Assembly (NCBI GenBank): GCA_025999935.1
Contig: BNXY01000019.1
Location: 1-46,277 of the forward strand
Source of the DNA: Bacteroidia bacterium
Lineage (GTDB): Bacteria; Bacteroidota; Bacteroidia; Bacteroidales; Azobacteroidaceae
DNA length: 46,277 nt
Reading direction: 5' to 3'
Part shown: in pieces, positions 1 to 8,426 of the stretch
Layout of the letters: each line of letters opens with the position of its first letter
How positions within the stretch are numbered: the stretch's first letter is position 1
Translations under genes and position numbers: made by a program
Notes under the pieces: generated by a model
What the model was told of the DNA's origin: nothing
What the model saw: the letters and a program-made list of their open reading frames with translations, nothing else
Databases searched by the model: none

Positions 1-1053
1 TTCTATAGGCTGCCATGATTCTATTTCATGATTGACAGGCCTTAGTATGTTCATGTATATTTCTTTTTTGGTTGAATAGTCGCCATTGTAAACAGTATAT
101 CCCAAAAAGGCTTTTTCTTGCTTGTCGTACATAAAATAAGTGCTCGGGAATCCTTGTTTTGTATTAAAGTTATATTCATTTTTTATGGTTTCCATAAAAA
201 TATAACGGTCGGAAAGCAACCTCAATACAAGAAAAACTCCCGGATCCATGGATTGGATGGGTGGAGTTCTTACGAGAAACGGATGCAAACTGTAATCCGG
301 CAAAAAGGTATAAACTGTATCGGAAGAATGTTCTAACAGCATCCAATTGCCTTTAAAAGAGATTATTGCACGATATGAACCGGGATTCGCAGTATAAAAC
401 ATTCCCCCATCGCTCATCTTTTGATGTAAAAACGTCTTTTCTTTGAATGGAATTTTAATTTCTTTGGTAATACTCCCATCCTGTTTGGATATGAGAACAA
501 ATGCTATTTCTTCATTGTATTTATCATAGCAAATTAGATTTTTTCTATCATAATTGAATATATCGGTATAAAATAAAGATCCGGCGCCTTCCTTGTGTTT
601 AAGACTTCTTTTAAAATTCCCATATAAGTCATACACTTGAATTTTTTTTGTAGAATTGCTGTTGACAAACATTTCACTGTTGCCTTCATCCAAAACAATC
701 CCTGAAATAGAAGCATATTCTTCGCCGCCTTGACCTTTATGGTTTATCTTCCGTAAGGCTTTCCCTGTTCTGTCATAAACAAAAATATCCCCGTCGTTGA
801 CTCGGTTTTTTACTAATATGAATTTCTTGCCTATATCCATTACAACGCCTTGATTAACGAAATCATCATTCGTTTCCAACGGAATATACTCCACATCCAT
901 AAAATCCTGAAGAATCAATTCCTTTTTTTGTGAATAACGTTTCGTAACATCAACTTTGATCAAATCATTGTTAACTGTTTGTCTTTGTCCTCTGCTTTCG
1001 GTCGTTACTGCTAACAACAGAATGATTGCTAAGAATAAATTTGCTCTTTTCAT
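1..1053 (-). CDS. 6-bladed beta-propeller protein, 3' end beyond window
   Basis: This is the last visible member of a tandem array of four near-copies; 351 codons are open up to the window edge and the final 40 or so residues are missing. It starts at ATG 1053 with the conserved MKRANLF start, a Sec-type signal segment and the ESRGQRQ stretch also seen in its neighbours. It carries the array's hallmark blocks: ILQDFMDVEYIPLETN near residue 50, GDIFVYDRTGKALRKIN, VYDLYGNFKRS and SDTVYTFLPDYSL. These are typical of Bacteroidales 6-bladed beta-propeller proteins of exported or surface location, whose function is not established. It lies 11 nt after the preceding gene's stop and is likely cotranscribed with the radical-SAM genes upstream. 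Identification as a propeller family member is firm; substrate or partner is unknown. Confidence 0.85.
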   Translation of the reverse strand, partial: MKRANLFLAIILLLAVTTESRGQRQTVNNDLIKVDVTKRYSQKKELILQDFMDVEYIPLETNDDFVNQGVVMDIGKKFILVKNRVNDGDIFVYDRTGKALRKINHKGQGGEEYASISGIVLDEGNSEMFVNSNSTKKIQVYDLYGNFKRSLKHKEGAGSLFYTDIFNYDRKNLICYDKYNEEIAFVLISKQDGSITKEIKIPFKEKTFLHQKMSDGGMFYTANPGSYRAIISFKGNWMLLEHSSDTVYTFLPDYSLHPFLVRTPPIQSMDPGVFLVLRLLSDRYIFMETIKNEYNFNTKQGFPSTYFMYDKQEKAFLGYTVYNGDYSTKKEIYMNILRPVNHEIESWQPIE

Positions 1054-1064
1054 TTGTACATCAT

Positions 1065-2237
1065 TCAATTATTTGGTTTCTTGTGCTTTATCAACATAAT
1101 TACCGGATTATCTTCCTCGTCCAATTTTGCGGCAATTTCTTTCAACTTGCCTTTCAGTTCCCCTTTTTTGTAAGATTCAACAAGTTGGTAAGCTTCTAAT
1201 GGCTGACATGATTCAATTTCTTGATTCACAGGTCTTAACTTGTTCATGTATATTTCTTTTTTGATTGAATAGTCGCCATTGTAAACAGTATATCCAAAAA
1301 ATGCCTTTTCCTGCTTGTCGTACATTAAAAAAGTTTTCGGATATCCTTTGTTTGTATCAAAGTCAAATACATTTTTTATGGTTTCCATGAAATAATAACG
1401 GTCGGAAATCAACTTCAAAAGCAAAAAAACTTCCGGATTCATGGATTGGACAGACGGAGTTCTTACGATAAACGGACGCAAACTGTAATTTGGCAAAAAT
1501 GAGTACACTGTATCAGACGAAAGTTCTAAAAGCATCCAATTGCCTTTGAAAGGGATTATGGTACGATAAGGATCCGGAGTCACAGTATTAAAAATTTCTC
1601 CAACCTTAATAGAATGCGCTAAAGACTTCTTATTATTAAACGGGATTTTGATTTTTTGGGTAATACTACCATCCTGTTTAGACAGGAGAACAAATGCTAT
1701 TTCTTCATTGAATTGATCATAGCAAATCAGATGATTTCTATCATAATTGAATATACCTGAAAACCACGACTCTCCGTGTTTAAGATTTCTTTTAAATTTT
1801 CCGTATAAGTCATATACTAAGATTTTTTTCCCGGGAGTGTCGTTGACAAACATTTCTCCATTATCTTCATCCAAGGTAATTTCATGTGGTAATGTATATT
1901 CTTCGGGACCTTGCCCCCTGCGGTTTATTTTTCTTAAGGCTTTCCCTGTTATTCTGTCATAAACAAAAATATCCCCATCCTGAGTTTTGTTTTTTACTAA
2001 TATAATTTTCTTACCTATATCCAGCACAACACCTTGATTAAGAAAATTATCATTCGTTTCCAGCGGAATATATTCCACATCCATAAAATCCTGAAGAATC
2101 AATGTTTTTTTTGAGGAATATTTTTTCGTAACATCAACTTTGATGATGTCATTGTTAACCGCTTGTCTTTGTCCTCTGCTTTCGGTTATCACTGTTAACA
2201 ATAAAATAATTGCTAAGAATAAATTTGCTCTTTTCAT
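1065..2237 (-). CDS. 6-bladed beta-propeller protein (tandem copy)
   Basis: About 390 residues, closely similar along its whole length to the genes on both sides. I place the start at ATG 2237 (MKRANLFLAII), which matches the start of two sister genes and lies 11 nt after the previous stop; a TTG five codons upstream would overlap that stop and is less likely. An N-terminal hydrophobic segment ends near SRGQRQ with no clear lipobox, so the protein is probably periplasmic or passed through the outer membrane. The YIPLETND strip, GDIFVYDR, RRGQGPEEY and VYDLYGKFKR blade motifs follow, and the C-terminus is the array-specific DEEDNPVIMLIKHKKPNN. Family membership is clear; the role is inferred only from linkage to the peptide-maturation genes. 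Confidence 0.88.
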   Translation of the reverse strand: MKRANLFLAIILLLTVITESRGQRQAVNNDIIKVDVTKKYSSKKTLILQDFMDVEYIPLETNDNFLNQGVVLDIGKKIILVKNKTQDGDIFVYDRITGKALRKINRRGQGPEEYTLPHEITLDEDNGEMFVNDTPGKKILVYDLYGKFKRNLKHGESWFSGIFNYDRNHLICYDQFNEEIAFVLLSKQDGSITQKIKIPFNNKKSLAHSIKVGEIFNTVTPDPYRTIIPFKGNWMLLELSSDTVYSFLPNYSLRPFIVRTPSVQSMNPEVFLLLKLISDRYYFMETIKNVFDFDTNKGYPKTFLMYDKQEKAFFGYTVYNGDYSIKKEIYMNKLRPVNQEIESCQPLEAYQLVESYKKGELKGKLKEIAAKLDEEDNPVIMLIKHKKPNN

Positions 2238-2248
2238 TTGTACATTAT

Positions 2249-3403
2249 TCAATTATTTGGTTTCTTGTGCTTTATCAACATAATTACCGGATTTGAATCT
2301 TCATCCAATTTCGCAGCAATATCTTTCAACTTGCCTTTCAGTTCCCCATTCCTGTAAGATTCAACCAATTGGTAGGATTGTAAAGGATACCATGATTCGA
2401 TTTCGTGATTTACAGATCTTGTTACGCTTATATGGAATTCTTTGGGGGTCGAATAGTCGCCATTGTAAACAGTATATCCAAAAAATGCCTTTTCTTGCCT
2501 GTCGTACATAAAATAAGTACTCGGAAAACCTTCTCTTGTATTCCAATCATATACATTTTTTACAGTTTCCATAAAATAATAACGATCGGAAAAAAAACTC
2601 AACATAAGAAAAACTCCCGGATCCATGGATTGGATAGACGGCGTTCTTACGATAAACGGACGCAAACTGTAATCAGGCAAGAATGTGTACACCGTATCGG
2701 AAGAATGTTCTAATAGCATCCAATTGCCTTTGAAAGGGATTATTGTACGATGAGGACCTGGACTCACAGTAGTATTACTTGAATTTTGCTGTAATATCTT
2801 CTTCTCTTTAAATGGAATTTTAATTTCTGTAATACTCCCATCCTGTTTGGATATGAGAACAAATGGGATATCTTTACTATATCTTTTATAGCAAATCAGA
2901 TGATCGTTGTCATAATTGAATATATCGGTATAAAATTCGGATCCGCCATTTTCCTTGTGTTGAAAACTCCTTTTAAACTTTCCATATAAGTCATATACAA
3001 CGATTTTTTTAAAGTCGGTAACAAAGATTTCTCCGTTATCCTCATCCAAGGTAATATTTAAAATATTTATATATTCTTCGCCGCTTCCCCCTCTACGGTT
3101 TATCTTTCTCAAGGCTTTACCGTTTCTGTCATAAACAAAAATATCCCCATCACGATTATAGTTTTTTACTAATATAATGTCCTTGCCTATATCCTGCACA
3201 AAACCTTGATTAACATATTCGTCAGTAGTTTCCAACGGAATATATTCCACATCCATAAAGTCCTGAAGAATCAATTCCTTTTTTGGGGAATAATTTTTCG
3301 TAACATCAACTGTGATGATATCATCAATTAATTGTTTGTTTCCGCCTCCGCATCCTGCCATTACAAACAGGATAATTGCTAAGATAGAATTTATTTTTTT
3401 CAT
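2249..3403 (-). CDS. 6-bladed beta-propeller lipoprotein (tandem copy)
   Basis: This array member differs from its sisters at the N-terminus: MKKINSILAIILFVMAGC gives a signal peptide with a lipobox (VMAGC, lipid-modified Cys at residue 18), whereas the others have plain signal segments. From residue about 25 it follows the same pattern, with ITVDVTKNYS, ILQDFMDVEYIPLETTD, GDIFVYDRNGKALRKIN, VYDLYGKFKRS and the PVIMLIKHKKPNN tail. It is 6 nt from the preceding gene. The swap of one export signal for another between near-identical bodies suggests that the array diversifies location as well as sequence. Lipid anchoring is predicted, not shown. Confidence 0.88.
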   Translation of the reverse strand: MKKINSILAIILFVMAGCGGGNKQLIDDIITVDVTKNYSPKKELILQDFMDVEYIPLETTDEYVNQGFVQDIGKDIILVKNYNRDGDIFVYDRNGKALRKINRRGGSGEEYINILNITLDEDNGEIFVTDFKKIVVYDLYGKFKRSFQHKENGGSEFYTDIFNYDNDHLICYKRYSKDIPFVLISKQDGSITEIKIPFKEKKILQQNSSNTTVSPGPHRTIIPFKGNWMLLEHSSDTVYTFLPDYSLRPFIVRTPSIQSMDPGVFLMLSFFSDRYYFMETVKNVYDWNTREGFPSTYFMYDRQEKAFFGYTVYNGDYSTPKEFHISVTRSVNHEIESWYPLQSYQLVESYRNGELKGKLKDIAAKLDEDSNPVIMLIKHKKPNN

Positions 3404-3409
3404 TAATCA

Positions 3410-4585
3410 TTATTTTTTGTGTTTTATCAACATAATCACCGGATTATCTTCCTCGTCCAATTTTGCGGCAATTTCTTTCAACTTGCCTTTCAGTTCCCCA
3501 TTCTTGTAAGATTCAACAAGTTGGTGGGCTTCTAAAGGATACCATGATTCTATTTCGTGATTCACAGGTCTTGTTATGCTCATATAGATTTCTTTTTTGG
3601 TCGTATAGTCGCCATTGTACACAGCATAGTTGAACATAGCTCTTTCCTGCTTATCATACATCATAAAAGTTTTTGGAAATCCTCTATTTTTATTAAAGTC
3701 ATACACATTTTTTATGGTTTCCATGAAATAATAACGGTCGGAAAATAACCTCAAAATAAGATGAACTTCCGGGTTCATGGACTGTATAGACGGAGTTCTA
3801 ACGAGAAACGGACACAAACTGTAATCCGGTAAAAATGTATATACTGTATCAGACGAAAGTTCTAAAAGTATCCAATCGCCCTTGAAAGGAATTATTGAAT
3901 GATGAGCGTCGGGAGGACCCACAGCAGTAGTAGCACTTCCTTTAGTTGAAAATTGCATTAATAACTTCTTCTTCTTAAATGGAATTTTAATTTCTTTGAT
4001 AATACTCCCATCCTGTTTGGATATGAGAACAAATGCTATTTCTTCATTGTGTTTATCATAGCAAATCAGATTATCTTTGTCATAATTGAATATATCAAAA
4101 TACCCCGTCGTTTTAGTGTCTTTCTTGTGATTAAAACTTCTTTTAAATTTTCCGTATAAGTCATATACAACGGTTTTTCTTGAGCCGCTGACAAACATTT
4201 CATTGTTGTCTTCATCCAAGGTAATCCCTAAAATATTGGGGTATTCTTCGGGACCTTGCCCCTTACGGTTTATCTTTCGTATGGCTTTTCCGGTTCTGTC
4301 ATAAATAAAAATATCCCCATCTCTATTTTTATTTATTACTACTATAAATTTCTTGCCAATATCCTGCACTAAGCCTTGATTAACAAATTCATCATTCGTT
4401 TCCAACGGAATATACTCCACATCCATAAAATCCTGAAGAATCAGTTCTTTTTTTTGAGAATAACTTTTCGTAACATCAACTTTGATAAAATCATTGTTAA
4501 CTGATTGTCTTTGTCCTCTGCTTTCTGCTGTCACTGTTAACGACAGAATGATTACTAAAATTGAAATTAAATTTGCTCTTTTCAT
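3410..4585 (-). CDS. 6-bladed beta-propeller protein, first of tandem array
   Basis: This is the first of the four propeller genes in transcription order and lies 16 nt after the pseudo-radical-SAM gene, so it is probably in one operon with the peptide-maturation genes. It has 391 residues: a signal segment at residues 1-25, then KVDVTKSYSQKKELILQDF, YIPLETNDEFVNQG, GDIFIYDRTGKAIRKIN, RKGQGPEEYPNILGITLDEDN and VYDLYGKFKRS. These blade-like repeats match Bacteroidales proteins annotated as 6-bladed beta-propellers. The C-terminal KLDEEDNPVIMLIKHKK is shared with its sisters. The function of the family is unknown; linkage to RiPP-like genes suggests a part in export, sensing or binding of the peptide product, which is inference. 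Confidence 0.88.
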   Translation of the reverse strand: MKRANLISILVIILSLTVTAESRGQRQSVNNDFIKVDVTKSYSQKKELILQDFMDVEYIPLETNDEFVNQGLVQDIGKKFIVVINKNRDGDIFIYDRTGKAIRKINRKGQGPEEYPNILGITLDEDNNEMFVSGSRKTVVYDLYGKFKRSFNHKKDTKTTGYFDIFNYDKDNLICYDKHNEEIAFVLISKQDGSIIKEIKIPFKKKKLLMQFSTKGSATTAVGPPDAHHSIIPFKGDWILLELSSDTVYTFLPDYSLCPFLVRTPSIQSMNPEVHLILRLFSDRYYFMETIKNVYDFNKNRGFPKTFMMYDKQERAMFNYAVYNGDYTTKKEIYMSITRPVNHEIESWYPLEAHQLVESYKNGELKGKLKEIAAKLDEEDNPVIMLIKHKK

Positions 4586-4601
4586 TCGTACATCATTTCA
4601 G

Positions 4602-5762
4602 TTACTTGCTTACATGACAAAGATTAGGGCGCCCGATGGCTATTTCATAGTTGGATGGAGGCGGACAAAGCCATTGGTACACACAATCATTGCATGGAGC
4701 CTGATTGCGGATACGAAACCATGATTTACCAGCTTCCACTTCTTTGTGTACAATTTCATAAATACCGTCTGTAAAGATATTCCCCAATGCCGGATGGTTT
4801 AGATTGGCATAAGCATCGCCATTGGGCATAATGTTGATTTTTCCAAAGTCATATATATTCATTGCCTGGCGAGTAAAAAAATCTTTTATAGTCATGGATG
4901 TGGATAAAATATCTTCTTTTGTGAGGAAAACATTTTCTTCAAAGAAGCGGATATTGTCTCCTGTATATATGGGGTTTAATCGGTATTTTTCAATCTGATA
5001 CTGTTCGACAAGTTGCTCTACCTGTTGGCTGTCTTCATCGGATGATACATCAAAAACATATTCAACCGGCAAAGTCTGATTGAGTAATACCTGTCTCGAA
5101 ATGTTCCATTGCTGCATATCAATCGGGAAATGAACCGATATCCGGTATGAAAAATTATTCTCATACGTCGGTTGCAGAGCAATCACATTTTTATAGGAAC
5201 ACAATATATTTTTCGGGGATGAATGTTGATCAAAATAAGAAAGTAATTCACTATAATAAGTAACCTTGCCAATATTTCCAATAATGTTAAATGTAGGACT
5301 TCCCTGAATGGATAGCAAGAAAGGAATCAGTTTTGTTATGTTAGTTGTGTCATCCACATGGATAGATATTTCAGATAGCTTTTCCAAAACATTTTTAAGC
5401 AGAGAAAAATTATGTCTTTTGTATATTTCATGCTTATCAGAGAAATTAAAATAAGGCAACAATTGAACAGGTTTACCCTTTGATAAAGCAATGTCAATCA
5501 CATCACCCATAAATTTTTCACGAAGTTCGCAGATAAAACTGTTGATGTCTTTTTGTTTATAACGCTCATTTGTTAATAAAACAACGCCACAATTCTCTTC
5601 TTGAAGCGTTTCTAGCAACAGTTTAATTACTTCATCCTTATCTGATTCAATAGTTACTCCATCAAGGGTATTATACAATAAAATTTTTTTTTTTGTTATA
5701 CCAACAAATACGTATGGTTCAATGGTAAACCAATAATCAATAGCAGTTTTCATGAGTGTCAT
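4602..5762 (-). CDS. Pseudo-radical-SAM protein, GG-Bacteroidales system
   Basis: A 386-residue protein that resembles the partner protein of GG-Bacteroidales peptide maturases (TIGR04150-type). It lacks the CxxxCxxC cluster motif of true radical-SAM enzymes in its N-terminal half but keeps a SPASM-like C-terminus: IMPNGDAYANLNHPALGNIF, then CNDCVYQWLCPPPSNYEIAIG and a final Cys near the end. A degenerate maturase paralogue of this kind is thought to help recognise or present the precursor peptide. It overlaps the maturase gene by 4 nt (ATGA), so translation is probably coupled. The start at 5762 is chosen because of that overlap; a second ATG three codons in (5753) is possible. Family call from remembered motifs; role inferred. 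Confidence 0.8.
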   Translation of the reverse strand: MTLMKTAIDYWFTIEPYVFVGITKKKILLYNTLDGVTIESDKDEVIKLLLETLQEENCGVVLLTNERYKQKDINSFICELREKFMGDVIDIALSKGKPVQLLPYFNFSDKHEIYKRHNFSLLKNVLEKLSEISIHVDDTTNITKLIPFLLSIQGSPTFNIIGNIGKVTYYSELLSYFDQHSSPKNILCSYKNVIALQPTYENNFSYRISVHFPIDMQQWNISRQVLLNQTLPVEYVFDVSSDEDSQQVEQLVEQYQIEKYRLNPIYTGDNIRFFEENVFLTKEDILSTSMTIKDFFTRQAMNIYDFGKINIMPNGDAYANLNHPALGNIFTDGIYEIVHKEVEAGKSWFRIRNQAPCNDCVYQWLCPPPSNYEIAIGRPNLCHVSK

Positions 5763-7186
5763 TCGAGTATTACATTTTCTAATATTTCAGAAAAATCATT
5801 CGGATATTTTTCAAGGAAAGAAAAAATACGATGCAATTTGTTTTTAAAAGTCTTTTGATCCTTAAATTGATTACAAACAAATTCTTCCGTGTTTACATTA
5901 TCTATCTGAAACAGACATGCTTCGCAAAACTTGTAAGAATAACAATATTGGCAAACTTTTTTTAAATGTTCAAAATAGGAATTATATTGTCGCGTAATTT
6001 TCGGAATATCAATCTCTACTTCTTTATTCACTTTACCCATGGAATATTTATAGTTAATTTTTTCACATGGCAACAGTTTATTACGATTCGTTAAAAATAT
6101 TTTTTTGGAAAAAGGGGTACAGGTACCAGTTGGCAAATATTTTTCCTCAATATACAACAAAGCGTTTATATTGGATATATAATAATTGATAGATACATTT
6201 TTCAAAAAGTTAACTAAATCTGTATATGACAATGATTTATCATGTGTTATACGTGTTAAATCGGATTCTTCCTTTTGGTATTCAGCTTCACTTTTTATCT
6301 TGCTATGAAACATTTTTCCGAGCATATCTTTATGAGCCGAATTTATATCTCTCATGTTTAATTCTGATATTCTTGGAATTTTATGGTACCGTGTATAAAT
6401 AAATTCGTAAATCTCTTTTACTGAATTTCTATTGTGCAAAACGGCATTAAAATTTACATAAAAAGAAAAATATTCGGGATAATCCCTTTGGATAACATCC
6501 AAATTTTCTATTACTTTTTGAAAAGAGTTTTTATTATTTTTACTGAAAACCCGATAACTATGGTTTGCTTCGTTACCGTCTAAACTAACCAACAAACGAA
6601 ATTTATTCGCAGCTAAAAAACTAATGTATTTAAGTATCAACGTAGTGTTGGTTGTCATGGAAAACTCAAGTTCCAACTCTTTTTCAGCGTTTAATTGATT
6701 GGCAACGTCTACTATCCGTTTGATAAAATTTATATTCAAAAGCGCTTCGCCTCCATAAAAACTGACAAACAATTTACTGTTTCTATTTTTAGGTTTAAGA
6801 CCAAAAATATATTTCAGTAATTTTATGGCATAAGGAGTATTTATTTTTTTATTAATCTTATCAGAAATATCATATAATTCTCCTAACGAGCAATACGTAC
6901 AATTTAGATTACACGAATCCGTTGCTTCAAATACTATCTGTTTGACATTAATAATATTATCTCTTACCACTGATTCTTCTAAGGTTCTAAAATCGGCAAT
7001 TTTTGGCTTTGCAAAGAAACCATGATCCTTCAAATACACATACTTTCTCAAATAATATGGATTAACATCAATCAATTGTTCATAAACTTTCTCAAATTCC
7101 GGATGTACCAATGTTGATAGCCTGCGTTGATCATCATATAGATATAAATTATTATTTTCAGATGTATGAATAATTGATTGTATCAT
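5759..7186 (-). CDS. Radical SAM peptide maturase, GG-Bacteroidales system
   Basis: A 475-residue radical-SAM/SPASM enzyme. The [4Fe-4S] motif is C92-x3-C96-x2-C99 in DSCNLNCTYCSLG, followed by the FYGGEALL segment (GGE motif) and SMTTNTTLI. The C-terminal third has auxiliary-cluster cysteines: GTCTPF, LPCEKINY, CQYCYSYKFCEACLFQ and a last one at FVCNQF. The architecture fits the maturase of the GG-Bacteroidales natural-product system (TIGR04148-type), which should modify the Cys-rich peptide encoded just upstream using S-adenosylmethionine; the exact bond formed cannot be read from sequence. A 93-nt spacer with a stem-loop separates it from the precursor gene, and the stop overlaps the next start. 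Radical-SAM identity is firm; the subfamily is likely. Confidence 0.9.
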   Translation of the reverse strand: MIQSIIHTSENNNLYLYDDQRRLSTLVHPEFEKVYEQLIDVNPYYLRKYVYLKDHGFFAKPKIADFRTLEESVVRDNIINVKQIVFEATDSCNLNCTYCSLGELYDISDKINKKINTPYAIKLLKYIFGLKPKNRNSKLFVSFYGGEALLNINFIKRIVDVANQLNAEKELELEFSMTTNTTLILKYISFLAANKFRLLVSLDGNEANHSYRVFSKNNKNSFQKVIENLDVIQRDYPEYFSFYVNFNAVLHNRNSVKEIYEFIYTRYHKIPRISELNMRDINSAHKDMLGKMFHSKIKSEAEYQKEESDLTRITHDKSLSYTDLVNFLKNVSINYYISNINALLYIEEKYLPTGTCTPFSKKIFLTNRNKLLPCEKINYKYSMGKVNKEVEIDIPKITRQYNSYFEHLKKVCQYCYSYKFCEACLFQIDNVNTEEFVCNQFKDQKTFKNKLHRIFSFLEKYPNDFSEILENVILE

Positions 7187-7248
7187 AATTGTCTGTTATT
7201 GAAATTACCCCATGTATAAAATTAATATATAAAGGTTTAAACATTTGT

Positions 7249-7274
7249 CAGTCAATTGTTCGTTGACTTGACTG
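7249..7274 (-). promoter_or_regulatory. Stem-loop between precursor and maturase genes
   Basis: A 7-bp perfect stem (CAGTCAA pairing with TTGACTG) with a 12-nt loop lies 5 nt after the precursor stop and about 60 nt before the maturase start. There is no downstream T-run, so it is not a classic terminator. Such hairpins commonly give more precursor than maturase message by partial termination or 3'-end protection; that role is inferred. Confidence 0.5.
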
Positions 7275-7279
7275 TAGTA

Positions 7280-7474
7280 TTAATAAGCGTATGCCGCGTT
7301 CCCGTTTGCATTGTCATAACTAATTGATACAACATAGCCAGTAAATTCATTGACATAACAGGCACACGTACAAAAATCTTCGCAACTACAACCTCCTTTT
7401 AAAGCATTCATTTTACGTTGATCTAACTCATTTTTGCTGAATTGATTCAATTTGATGTTTCCTATTTTTCTCAT
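7280..7474 (-). CDS. GG-leader natural product precursor peptide, Cys-rich core
   Basis: A 64-residue peptide with the layout of the GG-Bacteroidales precursor family (TIGR04149-type). The leader is residues 1-28, with KLNQFSKNELDQRKMNALKGG ending in the Gly-Gly at 27-28, the expected cleavage site. The core is 36 residues and carries five Cys within eleven positions (29, 31, 35, 37 and 39) in a CxC-x3-CxCxC pattern, then a Tyr/Asn/Gly/Ala-rich tail ending in AYAY. It is the first gene of the operon and has its own strong promoter. It is the presumed substrate of the radical-SAM maturase downstream. No C39-peptidase transporter that would cut after GG is visible in the window, so processing must be encoded elsewhere or occur by another route. 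Product structure and activity are unknown. Confidence 0.88.
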   Translation of the reverse strand: MRKIGNIKLNQFSKNELDQRKMNALKGGCSCEDFCTCACYVNEFTGYVVSISYDNANGNAAYAY

Positions 7475-7506
7475 TGTTTTAAAATTTATAAAGATTAATA
7501 ATGTTG

Positions 7507-7551
7507 CAAAGATAATGCCTTATAAAATACCTTGCAATAGGGCATTTGCCC
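7507..7551 (-). promoter_or_regulatory. Bacteroidetes-type promoter and candidate operator of the peptide operon
   Basis: On the minus strand a TATCTTTG -7 box (7507-7514) sits exactly 20 nt from a TTG -33 element (7535-7537), matching the Bacteroidetes primary sigma pattern. A GGGCA-TT-TGCCC inverted repeat at 7540-7551 abuts the -33 element. That is where a LuxR-type activator would bind, and such a regulator is encoded just upstream. The promoter is well supported; the operator role is inference. Confidence 0.7.
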
Positions 7552-7581
7552 CAATTTTTATTTTTGCATTATTTTTCATAG

Positions 7582-8373
7582 CTATGTAAATATCATCCGA
7601 TGGTTTGTTGCATATATAATAGCTTCATACACAGAGTGAACGTTTAATTTTGGATATAGTATCGTTTCAAAATTCCGGATGGTCTTTTCGGTTATATGCA
7701 GGATATCGGCTATTTCTTTATTACTTTTTCCTTGCCGGGCTAATTTCAGAATCTCTTTTTCCCTGTTTGTAAGTTCAATTATTTTTTTTTCTTGCCACTG
7801 ACACTTCGCAAAGGAATAAGAACTGTACTTTTTATTGTTTTCACTGTAAATTTCCAGATTTCCGGATTTGTGTATCACAGAATCGGATAAATGACAAACG
7901 GCCATCCTTGCACAACCATTTAAAAAGAAAGGAATCATTTTATGATAAACCATCAATGACAATCCACGATGCAGGAATCTGATATTAAATGCAAAGTAAT
8001 CAATCTCCTGCGGGTTGTCGCCGGGATTGGATAGATAGTGTAGAATAGCGCAATGAATATCAATGAATAACTGCAAATCATCCGGGTGTACAATCTTCGA
8101 GAAAAAATCGTAACCCATCTTCAAAGCATCATCGAAAGAATATCCTGATAAAAAGAGATCTTGTTCGGAAACGAAATGAAAACACCGTTTGTGGAAATCA
8201 AGCACATAAAAACTTCCGCTCATTACTGTTGAAAATAGTTTTAAATACGGCGATTCCAATTCGGATATTTTTTCATCTTCATTTTGTGGAAAGATGGATG
8301 GAATATCCTTAAAAAACAGAGACGTTATGGATTCCTCTTGCGCGTAGGGACGTTTTTTATTTAAATCGTTCAT
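7582..8373 (-). CDS. PAS-like/LuxR-type transcriptional regulator
   Basis: A 263-residue protein. The C-terminal residues from about 200 to 260 form a clear LuxR/GerE helix-turn-helix: LTNREKEILKLARQGKSNKEIADIL followed by HITEKTIRNFETILYPKL. The N-terminal part (about 45-180) has PAS-like features, including SGYSFDDA and the FSKIVHPDDLQLF stretch typical of PAS sensors. There is no response-regulator receiver domain, so signalling is probably by ligand or partner binding. It lies directly upstream of the peptide operon promoter in the same direction and downstream of the glycosyltransferase, which makes it the likely local regulator of the precursor operon. HTH assignment is firm; target is inferred from position. 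Confidence 0.85.
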   Translation of the reverse strand: MNDLNKKRPYAQEESITSLFFKDIPSIFPQNEDEKISELESPYLKLFSTVMSGSFYVLDFHKRCFHFVSEQDLFLSGYSFDDALKMGYDFFSKIVHPDDLQLFIDIHCAILHYLSNPGDNPQEIDYFAFNIRFLHRGLSLMVYHKMIPFFLNGCARMAVCHLSDSVIHKSGNLEIYSENNKKYSSYSFAKCQWQEKKIIELTNREKEILKLARQGKSNKEIADILHITEKTIRNFETILYPKLNVHSVYEAIIYATNHRMIFT

Positions 8374-8426
8374 AATTAATATTTTATTTTATTTATTAGT
8401 AATTAATCCTATTGTAATTATTTCCT

